A DNA stretch of 60,946 nt from contig NZ_JAUMUI010000013.1 in the NCBI RefSeq assembly GCF_030530745.1, positions 1-60,946 on the forward strand. The letters are read 5' to 3'. Source of the stretch: Neisseria sp. GTDB lineage: Bacteria > Pseudomonadota > Gammaproteobacteria > Burkholderiales > Neisseriaceae. The position numbers were made by a program, and so were the translations under genes. Below are positions 25,901 through 33,278 of the stretch, in pieces. Position 1 is the first letter of the stretch. Every line of letters starts with the position of its first letter. The notes beneath the pieces were generated by a model, which was not told the origin of the DNA, made no database searches, and saw nothing but the letters and a program-made list of their open reading frames with translations.

Positions 25901-28156
25901 CTTGCGTTGGGAAAGATCGGCTTGTTCGATTTTGGCCAGCGCCTGTCCGATATTCAGACGGCCTGAACGGGCGGGAAAAATGCGGGTGCGGTTTTCGGTG
26001 CGGCTCAATAATCCGGAGCGCTCCAACCAGGCGACGGCGGTTTTCACTTTGGTGTCGGCCATATTGTCGTCGCTGTCGAAACTCATGTATTCGCTGCTGT
26101 CGCGCAAAATTTCGCCGCTGCTGACCACCAGCTCGTCCGCACGGTTCAGCCGTTTGAGCCTGTTCCAGATTTGGCTCAAATCATTCCGTTCCAGCTGCGA
26201 CGATTTGTTCAGGCCAAATTGGGTGTCGATGTCTTGCCTGTCGAACAGCAAAACACATTTGGCTTGCTGCTGGTCGCGCCCGGCACGGCCGGCTTCCTGC
26301 AAATAGTTCTCCAGCGAGCCGGGAATTTCGGCATGGATCACCAAGCGCACGTCGGGTTTGTCCACGCCCATACCGAAAGCATTGGTGGCCACAATCACAC
26401 GCAAGCCGCCGTCAATAAACCGTTGCTGGATATCGGCTTTCTCATTGGGCTTCAAACCGGCATGAAAGTGCGAACACGCCCACTGCTGCATTTTCAAAAA
26501 TTCGCTGATTTCTTCGGTGCGCTTGCGGCTGGCGGCAAACACCACCGCGCCGCCGCTTTGGCCGCCCAATTCGCAGCTTAATAGCTCGTGAATACGCTGG
26601 TGCTTGCTCTCGCGCGGCGTGTCCAAAACCTCGTAGGACAAATTACTGCGTTCGTTGCCGCCGATAAATTGTTTGAATTCGATGCCCAGCTCTTCGCCAA
26701 AGTGGCGGGTAATATCGGCCAGAACATCAGGCTTGGCAGTGGCGGTAAAGCAGCTGACGGGGGCGGGCACTGCGTTTTCAGGCAGCCTGCTTTTGATGAA
26801 TTTGGCGGCATAGAGATAATCGGGGCGGAAATCATGCCCCCATTTCGACAGGCAGTGCGCTTCGTCGAACACCCAACCGTTGATCTGGCGGTGTTCGATG
26901 GCGCGGATAAAACTGCCGTTGCGAAACTGCTCCGGCGCGACAAACAGAATACCCACATCGCCCAAAGCGGTTTTATCCAACACATCCGCCCGTTCAGGCA
27001 CCGACAGCATGCCGTTTAGCGTGGCTACGCCGGTAATGCCGCGCCGTTGCAGGTTGTATACCTGGTCCATCATCAGCGACTGCAACGGCGACACCACAAC
27101 GGTTAGGCCGCCGTTGCGGAAATAGCGGTTGAGCGCCGGCAGTTGGAAGCACAGCGACTTGCCGCCGCCGGTAGGCAGTACCGCCAGCAGATGCTCGCCT
27201 TTCATACCGGCTTTCACAATGGCTTCCTGCCCGCCCTCCACATTTTGCACGGCGCGAAACGAAGAAATTTTACCGTCTTGCCCGAAATAACGGATCAGTT
27301 GCGCCGTCGGGTTTAAAATTTCGCGGCAATAACGGCAATGAGGATTACCGCAGTCGTGGTCGCGCAATTCGCGGATCAGACGGGCACTGTCGGGAAATTG
27401 GTGGCGCACCCACGGTGCCAATACCGAATTACCGCCGGACACCTTCAACCACGCCAACGTATACGCCAGCGGTATCTGTAATTTTTCATCGGCTAAATCG
27501 TGCGAACGCAAACGCGCCAAACGGGTCATGCAGACCCGTAACGATTTGCCGCCGCCGCTTCCGTCGGCATCGCTCAACATCTGTAAAACCGCCTGCTTGA
27601 GGGCATCTTGGCTCAATAGCGGCTCATCTGATACCAAACGGATATGGCGGCCGTCTGAAAACGGCAGTTCACCGAACAAGCGGCGGTATACGGCAAACTC
27701 TTGCGGCGCCGTTTCGCGTAATTTAGCGAAAGAAATACATTGATCGGTAAACAGCTGCCAACAGGCATAACAGTCGGCCAGCGGCGAATTAAGTGCCGAA
27801 GCGATCAGTTTATGGTTTTTAATCAGGCGGTGGTAAGGATTTTGCGGGAAAGCCAGCGGCGAGAGGCGTAAAGTGTCGATTACTTTGAGCGGATGCAGCA
27901 GCGATTGGGGCGCAGCTTGGCGCAGATAAGGCAAATCGTGCCCGATGATGTTGTGGCCCATCACATAATCCGCACCTTGCGCCATTTCTTCCAAACGGGC
28001 TAAGGCCGTCTGAACATCCGATGCCCTGTGTAATTTTGGGCTTTCGTATTGCACCCCCGTATCGGGGCGCAGCGCACCGATTTGCAAAAGCCGCTGCGTT
28101 TGCGGATGGATTTCCAGATCGACAATCAAAATTGGCGGAGTAATGTGGCTGTTCAT
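22913..28156 (-). CDS. DEDD exonuclease-like / RecQ / UvrD-type fusion helicase
   Basis: A 1747-residue protein with two complete helicase engines. Residues 8-150 look like a DnaQ-type 3'-5' exonuclease: IVDLEI (D13, E15), HNIIGHDLPYL near 70, and SPLADCYACW, where the expected His seems to be Asn. CGNPHCRYC near 269 is a possible metal site. A RecQ helicase follows: TGGGKS near 330, DEAHCLSKWGHDFRPDY near 434, and QEAGRAGRD near 622. A linker with helical, winged-helix-like parts covers 640-1110. A UvrD/Rep-type SF1 helicase follows: AGPGSGKT near 1124, VDEYQD near 1249, GDDDQNIYAF, HSAKGLEF and FYVGMTRA near 1575. I know no named pathway for this combination. It sits between DUF1304 and queE in a riboswitch-led operon. 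Base composition and internal DUS look native. Confidence 0.88.
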   Translation of the reverse strand: MNSHITPPILIVDLEIHPQTQRLLQIGALRPDTGVQYESPKLHRASDVQTALARLEEMAQGADYVMGHNIIGHDLPYLRQAAPQSLLHPLKVIDTLRLSPLAFPQNPYHRLIKNHKLIASALNSPLADCYACWQLFTDQCISFAKLRETAPQEFAVYRRLFGELPFSDGRHIRLVSDEPLLSQDALKQAVLQMLSDADGSGGGKSLRVCMTRLARLRSHDLADEKLQIPLAYTLAWLKVSGGNSVLAPWVRHQFPDSARLIRELRDHDCGNPHCRYCREILNPTAQLIRYFGQDGKISSFRAVQNVEGGQEAIVKAGMKGEHLLAVLPTGGGKSLCFQLPALNRYFRNGGLTVVVSPLQSLMMDQVYNLQRRGITGVATLNGMLSVPERADVLDKTALGDVGILFVAPEQFRNGSFIRAIEHRQINGWVFDEAHCLSKWGHDFRPDYLYAAKFIKSRLPENAVPAPVSCFTATAKPDVLADITRHFGEELGIEFKQFIGGNERSNLSYEVLDTPRESKHQRIHELLSCELGGQSGGAVVFAASRKRTEEISEFLKMQQWACSHFHAGLKPNEKADIQQRFIDGGLRVIVATNAFGMGVDKPDVRLVIHAEIPGSLENYLQEAGRAGRDQQQAKCVLLFDRQDIDTQFGLNKSSQLERNDLSQIWNRLKRLNRADELVVSSGEILRDSSEYMSFDSDDNMADTKVKTAVAWLERSGLLSRTENRTRIFPARSGRLNIGQALAKIEQADLSQRKREIYQTLAEIIYQAADNEAVSTDTLSAATGCGYEELRGMLLEMEQLDILSNDTHITVNIRTDSARPAEKRLNEVLAQEETVWQVLKNEIPDADSGIWQNLSPSALCRAARETGSGNEWHPNEIKQLLRALAQDKDARKHSSGSFEIKDYGNDMLKIRFKNQSDSWEEVTERAALRRQICRTVLPFLIGKTGGVRSKDAVAETTFGELKTLLDQDLALAAQIPADKRETLLNQALLFMHKQEVFKLNHGMTVLRHAMTLRLNQDAVAAKIKYLQRDYQPLQDFYDEKRFQIHVMLEYAKKALENIGNAWKLVGDYFEYSEKEFKNKWFKGRLKELEENVSKESYNRIVGGLNEVQRKIVTEKQPKNRLVLAGPGSGKTRVIVARAAYLLKVQHIDPAAIIVLTFNRHAAQEIKRRLFELAGHTANAVTVLTYDSMAMRLLGVRFDKPTAKAAGDDIGSQLEIWCAQAAALLSDGPGSDASEDGARDRILAGFRYILVDEYQDITERHYRLVSALAGRQLAEEDDKLTILAVGDDDQNIYAFNGSSNEYIRRFCQDYQVGQPDFLTFNYRSSQHIIQAANSVIQAQPGRLKSLHPIVINPERQSAPKGGIWSAKDPERQGRVRIISLPGNGSRREKNNRQAQAVAAEISRLQAFGAQASEMAVLAFHNETLLPVQAWCEQNHIAYFKKSSLRPSRLRQFVRLIEDVEAKAAPNLSATDFVRIVREQPVCPGWQQHFAEMADDFVAEHSFTPSEHSAEADIYYSGGYLKSWLYGYTGELEDIRRQGLFIGTVHSAKGLEFKHVFILDGGWEHSDNNGENRRLFYVGMTRAIETLTLLHTGTQHAWLPLLSDAETVQQSFGHRPDWDTEYRTLELKELDIGFAGRDRQRPAQTANIKNRLRAIAGLQTGSRLNIRANGAVYEFLAAGEVVARTARQANLPPLPPDTEACAAEFYVRYRDQEDTAYQEAYPADLDRWTVVVPQIVIKPNLLTDKSEQLKK

Positions 28157-28186
28157 TGTTTATTATGGAAAATATTTCAGACAGGC

Positions 28187-28558
28187 CTAAGCATATACTG
28201 GGGTGGCCAGAAACGCCAACAGCGCGGGCAAGCCCTGTTTGATGAGAATCCCTTTGTTTGAGGTAACGGCTCCCCAAAGGGCGGCGGTTATCACAAAGCC
28301 GAGAAACAGCAAGGTGGCTTCGGCACGGGCATTTTGCGGCGCGAAAAACTGCGCCCATACGATGCCGGCGGCCAGAAAGCCGTTATACAGCCCTTGGTTG
28401 CTGAACATCACCTGCACGCGCTTTTGCTGCATAAATTCTTCGGGCAGGCCGAAAATGCGCGCGGCCTGCGGGCTGGGGATTTTGCACATTTCGAGATACA
28501 TAATATAAAAATGTTCGGCGGCCACGATTAAGGCCAATACGGTTGCTAAGGTTTGCAT
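28187..28558 (-). CDS. DUF1304 family membrane protein
   Basis: A 123-residue integral membrane protein with about four hydrophobic segments. The N-terminal ALIVAAEHFYIMYLEMC and the middle QVMFSNQGLYNGFLAAGIVWA are hallmarks of the DUF1304 family, which has no assigned function. Its first 13 bases overlap the end of queD, and the helicase gene starts 30 bases after it, so it is part of the que transcript. A link to preQ precursors is not established. Confidence 0.85.
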   Translation of the reverse strand: MQTLATVLALIVAAEHFYIMYLEMCKIPSPQAARIFGLPEEFMQQKRVQVMFSNQGLYNGFLAAGIVWAQFFAPQNARAEATLLFLGFVITAALWGAVTSNKGILIKQGLPALLAFLATPVYA

Positions 28559-28983
28559 GGTTCAGTTCCTTCATATTCGGCGCACGAGGTGGGGGTTTCC
28601 CACAGTTTGACGCTGCACACGGGCAGGCCGGCGGCTTTCAGACGGCCGTAGATCTCCACACTCAGGTTTTCGGCGGTGGTGCGGCGGTTCAGGCGCAGGG
28701 TTTTCATCTGCCAGCCCTCCAGCAAGGCGGCGATCTGGCTTTCGCGCGCGTTGCCGCCGTGGTAGATGAAGGCGTGGTCGAACGGCTCGATAACGGTTTG
28801 TTTGACAATGGTTTTCAGGTCGGCGAAATCCATCACCATGCCCGCTTTGGTGCCTGCTTCGATCAGGCCGTCTGAAACGGTGATTTCGAGCGAATACGTG
28901 TGGCCGTGCAGGTTTTGGCATTTGCCGTCGTGGCCGTTGAGCATATGGGAGGAATCGAAGGTGAAGATTTTGGTGATTTTCAT
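28546..28983 (-). CDS. queD: 6-carboxytetrahydropterin synthase
   Basis: A 145-residue enzyme of the PTPS family that turns 7,8-dihydroneopterin triphosphate into 6-carboxytetrahydropterin, the substrate of QueE. Zinc ligands are His in FDSSHML (about 13) and the HGHTYSLE pair (about 26-28). The catalytic Asp-His is in FDHAFIYH, and the C-terminal [11 protein letters not shown] carries the pterin-anchoring Glu. The ATG at 28983 overlaps the queC stop by 4 bases; a longer upstream frame is the queC shadow. Two DUS lie inside the gene (VSDGLIEAG and GRLKAAG). Confidence 0.93.
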   Translation of the reverse strand: MKITKIFTFDSSHMLNGHDGKCQNLHGHTYSLEITVSDGLIEAGTKAGMVMDFADLKTIVKQTVIEPFDHAFIYHGGNARESQIAALLEGWQMKTLRLNRRTTAENLSVEIYGRLKAAGLPVCSVKLWETPTSCAEYEGTEPCKP

Positions 28984-29636
28984 GCTGTTTTGCCCGCCAA
29001 GTATTCTGTTAAACCGCGCTCGCGCAGCACGCAGCTCGGGCATTCGCCGCAGCCGCCCGCCACGCCGTGGTAGCAGGTGTGGGTGTGTTCGCGGATATAG
29101 TCCAAACAGCCTAACTCGTCGGCCAGCGCCCAGGTTTGCGCTTTGGTGAGGTACATCAGCGGTGTGTGGATTTGGAAATCGTAGTCCATCGCCAGATTGA
29201 GGGTAACGTTCATCGATTTGATGAAGATGTCGCGGCAGTCGGGGTAGCCGGAAAAGTCGGTTTCGCACACGCCGGTAATCAGGTGGCGGGCGTTACGGCT
29301 TTTGGCGTAGATGGCGGCGTACAGCAGAAACAGGGCGTTGCGGCCGTCGACGAAGGTGTTGGGCACACCGCCTGCGGGGGCTTGGATTTCGGCGGTTTCG
29401 TCCATTAGCGCGTTATGGGTGATTTGCTGCATCAGGCTCAAATCGAGCACGGTTTGGCGTACACCCAAATCTTGGGCGATCCAGCGGGCGCGTTCCAGCT
29501 CGATGGCGTGGCGCTGGCCGTATCGGAAGGTGATGGCTTCAACGTTGTCGTTGCCGTATCGGCGGATGGCCTGAATCAGGCAGGTGGTGGAATCCTGGCC
29601 GCCTGAAAAGACGACCACGGCTTTTTGAGGGTTCAT
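28980..29636 (-). CDS. queC: 7-cyano-7-deazaguanine synthase
   Basis: A 218-residue ATP-dependent enzyme that makes preQ0 from 7-carboxy-7-deazaguanine and ammonia. The PP-loop [10 protein letters not shown] is at 9-18, and the C-terminal zinc site is [15 protein letters not shown] (about 187-201). Length is usual (E. coli 231). It is the first gene behind a preQ1-I riboswitch whose tail holds its ribosome-binding site, so the end product of the pathway should repress it. It overlaps queD by ATGA. Confidence 0.95.
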   Translation of the reverse strand: MNPQKAVVVFSGGQDSTTCLIQAIRRYGNDNVEAITFRYGQRHAIELERARWIAQDLGVRQTVLDLSLMQQITHNALMDETAEIQAPAGGVPNTFVDGRNALFLLYAAIYAKSRNARHLITGVCETDFSGYPDCRDIFIKSMNVTLNLAMDYDFQIHTPLMYLTKAQTWALADELGCLDYIREHTHTCYHGVAGGCGECPSCVLRERGLTEYLAGKTA

Positions 29637-29643
29637 GGCGGGT

Positions 29644-29681
29644 TCCTAGTTTTGTTGTCGCGGGATGGATTGCGAACCGCG
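29644..29681 (-). promoter_or_regulatory. PreQ1-I riboswitch of the que operon
   Basis: Read on the minus strand, the leader has P1 (CGCGG paired with CCGCG) closing the loop TTCGCAATCCAT. The A-rich tail ACAACAAAACTAGGA follows. This matches the preQ1-I aptamer layout: short stem, U-C-rich loop, A-rich tail, pseudoknot with the tail end. The T. tengcongensis aptamer, as I recall it, has the same loop start (TCGCA) and tail (AACAAAAC). The tail's AGGA is the ribosome site, about 10 bases before the queC ATG, so ligand should block translation. Confidence 0.85.
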
Positions 29682-29700
29682 TGCGGCGAAGAAAACGGCG

Positions 29701-29706
29701 ATTATA
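29701..29706 (-). promoter_or_regulatory. Probable -10 element of the que operon
   Basis: A perfect TATAAT on the minus strand lies about 20 bases upstream of the riboswitch stem, so transcription would start just before the aptamer. No convincing -35 box is seen; the expected position overlaps a DUS. Confidence 0.5.
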
Positions 29707-29721
29707 ACCGATTAAAGGTTT

Positions 29722-29757
29722 CAGGCCGTCTGAAAGCATTTTTTCAGACGGCCTGAA
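29722..29757 (-). terminator. DUS inverted-pair terminator after grxD
   Basis: Inverted CAGGCCGTCTGAAA arms with a short T-rich loop lie 26 bases past the grxD stop on the minus strand and just upstream of the que promoter. Confidence 0.65.
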
Positions 29758-29782
29758 AGTTTTAATCAAGCATGGTGTACGG

Positions 29783-30091
29783 TTATGCTTTCAAGGCTTC
29801 CTGCAGTTCGCCGGCTTCAAACATTTCCATCATGATGTCCGAGCCGCCCATGAATTCGCCGTTGATATACAGTTGCGGAATCGTCGGCCAGTTGCTGTAT
29901 TCCTTGATGCCTTGGCGCACGGCTTCGTTTTCCAGCACGTTAACGGTAACGAAGTCTTCACAGCCTGCGGCTTGCAGAAGCTGCACGGCGCGCGAAGAGA
30001 AGCCGCATTGCGGAAACTGCTTGGTGCCTTTCATAAACAATACCACGCGGTGGGTGGTAACCACTTCTTTAATCTGCTCTTGGATGCTCAT
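29783..30091 (-). CDS. grxD: Monothiol glutaredoxin, Grx4 family
   Basis: A 102-residue CGFS-type glutaredoxin that carries [2Fe-2S] clusters between assembly and target proteins. The active-site CGFS has Cys29, followed by the glutathione-binding WPTIPQLYINGEFMGGSDI (about 68-86). Length is near E. coli GrxD (115). It is monocistronic, bounded by a DUS terminator downstream and a Correia-like element upstream. Confidence 0.95.
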   Translation of the reverse strand: MSIQEQIKEVVTTHRVVLFMKGTKQFPQCGFSSRAVQLLQAAGCEDFVTVNVLENEAVRQGIKEYSNWPTIPQLYINGEFMGGSDIMMEMFEAGELQEALKA

Positions 30092-30128
30092 GCTCGGTTC
30101 CTGAAAGTTATGGGTGTAAAGATAAGAT

Positions 30129-30233
30129 TATAGTGGATTCAATTAATTTCCGATACAAGGCAGCAAGCCGCAGGCAGTACGGATAGTACGGCAAGGCGCA
30201 GCAACGCCGTAGCGGAAGTTAAGTGAATCCGCA
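30129..30233. repeat. Correia-like repeat element (about 105 bp)
   Basis: TATAGTGGATTCAATTAA at one end and TTAAGTGAATCCGCA at the other are inverted terminal repeats. The interior reads CAAGGCAGCAAGCCGCAGGC, AGTACGGATAGTACGG and CGCAGCAACGCCGTAGCGGAA, the typical Correia core. It is the short size class, without the extra segment found at 3.8 and 38.0 kb. It lies between argC and grxD. Confidence 0.82.
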
Positions 30234-30252
30234 CGATACGCGCTTTGCCGGT

Positions 30253-31296
30253 TTAGGGCAGCAGCGGCGCATTGCTCAGGCCGGCTTCTTCGCTGAAGCC
30301 GAACATGATGTTCATGTTTTGCACGGCTTGCCCTGCCGCTCCTTTCACAAGGTTGTCGATAACCGACAGCACAATCCACACGCTGCTTTGCGGCGCCTGC
30401 TGCACGCTGATGCGGCAGAGGTTGGCGCCGCGCACGCTGCGGGTTTCGGGCGTGCTGAGGGGCGGCATGATGTCGACAAACGGGCTGTTGCGGTAGAAAC
30501 CGGCCAAGATCTCGTGCGGGTCGGTGCCCTCGTGCAGGTGCAGATACATGGTGGCCTGCATGCCCCGTATCATCGGCGTGAGGTGGGGCACGAACACCAA
30601 GCCTTCGGCCACGTTGCTTTGCAGGCTGCTGATGGTTTGTTTGATTTCGGGCAGGTGGCGGTGGCCGCCCACGCCGTAGGCTTTGAAGTTGTCGCCCGCT
30701 TCGCAAAACAGCGTGCCCACGTTGGCTTTGCGGCCCGCGCCGGAAACACCGGATTTGCAGTCGGCAATCAGCGGCATGTTTTCTTTCAGACGGCCTGCTT
30801 TCAATAAGGGCAAAAGGGCGAGGGAAACGCAGGTGGGATAGCAGCCGGGGTTGGCCACCAGTTGCGCCCGGGCGATGCCGTCGCGGTTCATTTCGCTCAA
30901 GCCGTACACGGCACGGGCAACGGTTTCGGGGCTTGCGTGCGCCATGCCGTACCATTTTTCCCAAACGGGAATATCCTGCAGGCGGTAGTCGGCCGACAAA
31001 TCCACCACGCGCACGCCTTCTTCGAGCAGCGCGGGCGCTTCTTTCATGGCCACGCCGTTGGGGGTGGCGAAAAACACCACGTCGCATTGTGCCAAACCGG
31101 CTTCGTCGGGCGTTTGGAACGCCAAGTCATACACCCCGCGCAGGCTGGGGAAATAATCGGCCACGGCGGTGCCGGCTTCGCTGCGGCTGGTTACGGCGCA
31201 AACGTCAACGTTCGGGTGGGCGGCCAGCAGGCGCAGCAGCTCTACACCGGTGTAGCCGGTGGCGCCGACAATGCCGGCTTTGATGCGGTTTTGCAT
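30253..31296 (-). CDS. argC: N-acetyl-gamma-glutamyl-phosphate reductase
   Basis: A 347-residue type 1 ArgC that reduces N-acetylglutamyl phosphate with NADPH in arginine biosynthesis. The Rossmann loop GATGYTG (10-16), the catalytic Cys in NPGCYPT (about 153), and the conserved HRHLPEI and [12 protein letters not shown] blocks are present. Length agrees with family type 1. It stands alone, followed by a Correia-like element. Upstream are about 280 bases with a GGGGTTACACCCC hairpin and a DUS pair, probably its leader and promoter. Confidence 0.95.
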   Translation of the reverse strand: MQNRIKAGIVGATGYTGVELLRLLAAHPNVDVCAVTSRSEAGTAVADYFPSLRGVYDLAFQTPDEAGLAQCDVVFFATPNGVAMKEAPALLEEGVRVVDLSADYRLQDIPVWEKWYGMAHASPETVARAVYGLSEMNRDGIARAQLVANPGCYPTCVSLALLPLLKAGRLKENMPLIADCKSGVSGAGRKANVGTLFCEAGDNFKAYGVGGHRHLPEIKQTISSLQSNVAEGLVFVPHLTPMIRGMQATMYLHLHEGTDPHEILAGFYRNSPFVDIMPPLSTPETRSVRGANLCRISVQQAPQSSVWIVLSVIDNLVKGAAGQAVQNMNIMFGFSEEAGLSNAPLLP

Positions 31297-31490
31297 AATG
31301 AATCCTTATGTTTCAACACACAGGACGACACATAAAGCGCCGCCCTACGTGTTGCCCTGATTGGGAAGGGGTTACACCCCTGCCCGATAAACCCAAATTC
31401 TACCGCCATAAATGGCGGGGTCTCAACCGAAAAAGAAACTTGATGAATCCTTGAATATCGGTTGCAGGGCGGGTCAGTTTACAATGTGCC

Positions 31491-31534
31491 GGGGCCGTCT
31501 GAAAAGCACAGGCCGTTTTTCAGACGGCCTGAAA
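31491..31534 (-). terminator. DUS inverted-pair hairpin past nnrS
   Basis: Inverted GGCCGTCTGAAAA arms with a loop of about 14 bases lie 40 bases beyond the nnrS stop on the minus strand. Confidence 0.55.
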
Positions 31535-31573
31535 CTGTTGCAGCAGTTCTGATAACTTTTCCAACATGCGCCG

Positions 31574-32728
31574 TCAGCCCGGCCTGCCGTCCGCCCTGGG
31601 CACCACCAGCCACGGGATATAGAGCCATGCGTAAAGCAGCAGCGACACGGCGAACAGCGCGGCCGACAGGCGGATGCTGTGGGTATAGGCCGTACTGCCC
31701 GCAAAAGCGGCCAGTGTGCGCACCACGGCAGCGGCCGCCATCAGCCAAAAAGCCAGCGGCATCGGCGCAGGGGCGGGGTAAATCGGGTGGCCGGTGTGGC
31801 CCAGCGCCGTACGCGCCATCATACCGAGTGTCAGCAGGCCGATGCCGCCCACGCCGATCAAATGCACACCCAGGCTCAAATAGGCGGGCAGCCATTGTGC
31901 AATGCCCGCCACCGCCAAGCCCAGTGCGGTAAACAGATAGCCCGCAAACAAAACCCACAGCATGGGTTCGCGCAACACTTGTTTGTGCCACCAGCGGAAC
32001 ACCTGCACCAGACTGATTATCCCTGCGGCCAGCGCGGCCAGCGCAGCCGCAGACGGCGCGGTTTGGAATATCGTCAGCACTGCCGAGAGCATGGGCAGCA
32101 CCAAAGCCGACCAAGCCACCCACGCCGGGCTGGAAACTTGCGGGATATTCAAACGTTTGGCGGTAAAAAACGGCATGATGCGCATACCCACCAAACCGAT
32201 AAACCCCGCCACCATCATCAAACCCGCCATCAGGCCGCTTCGCAGGAAGGCAGCCTGAAACGGCTGCAGGTAAAGATGGAATACCGCATGGGTCAGACCG
32301 AAAACAAACAATGCGGCCACGGCAATATAATTGCGCGAATTGCGGCTGCGGATAACCGGTATGGCCATACACACTGCCGCATACCAGAAAAACAGCGTTC
32401 CCAGCACACCGCCCGCAGCCGTGCCTCCGGGCACATACGGTGCCAGCCGTGCCAGCAGCCAGCAGGCGGCCAAGCCGGCCAGCGCAGCGCCGCGCGTGGG
32501 CGGCTGCCCCGTCCAAGTGGCGACGGCGGTTAACAGAAAGCCCACCACCACCGCGCCTGCATAACCCCAAATCATTTCATGGGCATGCCAGAAAAAAGAG
32601 GGCAGTGCCGCCGTGCCCTGGTAACCGAAGCCCCACAGCAGAACCGACAGCGCCCCGAACAGCGCAGCCAGCAGATAAAACGGCCTGAAGGCCATTGCCC
32701 AAACGGGGTGTCTGAAGAAAATATTCAT
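31574..32728 (-). CDS. nnrS: NnrS family protein
   Basis: A 384-residue polytopic membrane protein with about 12 hydrophobic segments. It begins HPVWAMAFRPFYLLAALFGAL, the NnrS signature, and has WHAHEMIWGYAGAVVVGFLLTA (His residues suited to haem or copper), plus MRIMPFFTAKRL and MMARTALGHTG. NnrS proteins bind haem and copper and lessen nitrosative stress during denitrification. It lies 102 bases downstream of the hemerythrin gene on the same strand, beside nsrR. Confidence 0.92.
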   Translation of the reverse strand: MNIFFRHPVWAMAFRPFYLLAALFGALSVLLWGFGYQGTAALPSFFWHAHEMIWGYAGAVVVGFLLTAVATWTGQPPTRGAALAGLAACWLLARLAPYVPGGTAAGGVLGTLFFWYAAVCMAIPVIRSRNSRNYIAVAALFVFGLTHAVFHLYLQPFQAAFLRSGLMAGLMMVAGFIGLVGMRIMPFFTAKRLNIPQVSSPAWVAWSALVLPMLSAVLTIFQTAPSAAALAALAAGIISLVQVFRWWHKQVLREPMLWVLFAGYLFTALGLAVAGIAQWLPAYLSLGVHLIGVGGIGLLTLGMMARTALGHTGHPIYPAPAPMPLAFWLMAAAAVVRTLAAFAGSTAYTHSIRLSAALFAVSLLLYAWLYIPWLVVPRADGRPG

Positions 32729-32830
32729 GGTGGTTCCTAAAGATTGTTGCTGGATGCATGAAACGGTTTTTTCAGACGGCCTGAAATTCCAAGTGAACTG
32801 CCGGGCCGTCTGAAATCCGACTTGTCCGGC

Positions 32831-33193
32831 TTATAAAAATGCCTCGACGGCGGGAAACAGCTCACGCTCTTCAAAACGGGCATGATCGCGCAGGGTTTGG
32901 GCGAATTCCCTGTTCCACGGTTCGCTGCCGTATTGCGGATCGGCAATCATGGCGCGCAAGGCCGCATGCTCGGCCTCGAAACGCGCACGCAGTGCGGCAT
33001 CAAGTTGGTGCCAGTGCGGGGCGAACTGTTTTTCTTCTGCTTCAAAGTGATTCAGCAAATCAGGAATATGCGCTTCAATATCAGCCCGGTGGTTGTCGGC
33101 CGGGCTGCGCAGGATACGCACGCACAAAGCAAGGGTGTGGTGGTGTTCGTGCGATCGTTCGATTAAGTCGGGGTGGCGTTTGAGGGGTTTCAC
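32831..33193 (-). CDS. Hemerythrin-domain (HHE) protein
   Basis: A 120-residue four-helix protein with a non-haem di-iron His/Glu pattern: HEHHHT (about 16-21), HFEAEEKQF (about 49-57), HAAL and HARFEERELFP (about 103-113). Such proteins bind oxygen or NO or protect iron sites. It is too short to be DnrN/YtfE and lacks its N-terminal Cys domain. It is transcribed away from nsrR across a 23-bp palindrome, so NO control is likely. Confidence 0.85.
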   Translation of the reverse strand: MKPLKRHPDLIERSHEHHHTLALCVRILRSPADNHRADIEAHIPDLLNHFEAEEKQFAPHWHQLDAALRARFEAEHAALRAMIADPQYGSEPWNREFAQTLRDHARFEERELFPAVEAFL

Positions 33194-33221
33194 GGCGGTG
33201 CCTTGTGCTGGATTATTTTAT

Positions 33222-33244
33222 AAGTTTCATATATTATGAAACTT
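33222..33244. promoter_or_regulatory. Putative NsrR operator in divergent promoter region
   Basis: AAGTTTCATAT-A-TTATGAAACTT is an 11-1-11 inverted repeat with one mismatched pair, the geometry of NsrR sites in enterobacteria. It overlaps the -35 to -10 spacer of a possible nsrR promoter (TACTAT at 33244-33249) and directly adjoins TATAAA on the minus strand toward the hemerythrin gene. Confidence 0.6.
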
Positions 33245-33278
33245 ACTATGTAAACAAGTCAAACCCGCTTAAACGATT

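Noticed and set aside
22284-29636. Dpd-type DNA 7-deazaguanine modification system
   Set aside because: queC, queD, queE and a RecQ helicase are present, but no dpdA/TGT-like transglycosylase or other dpd genes are in the window. Ordinary queuosine synthesis explains the que genes; the helicase link is kept only as a finding.
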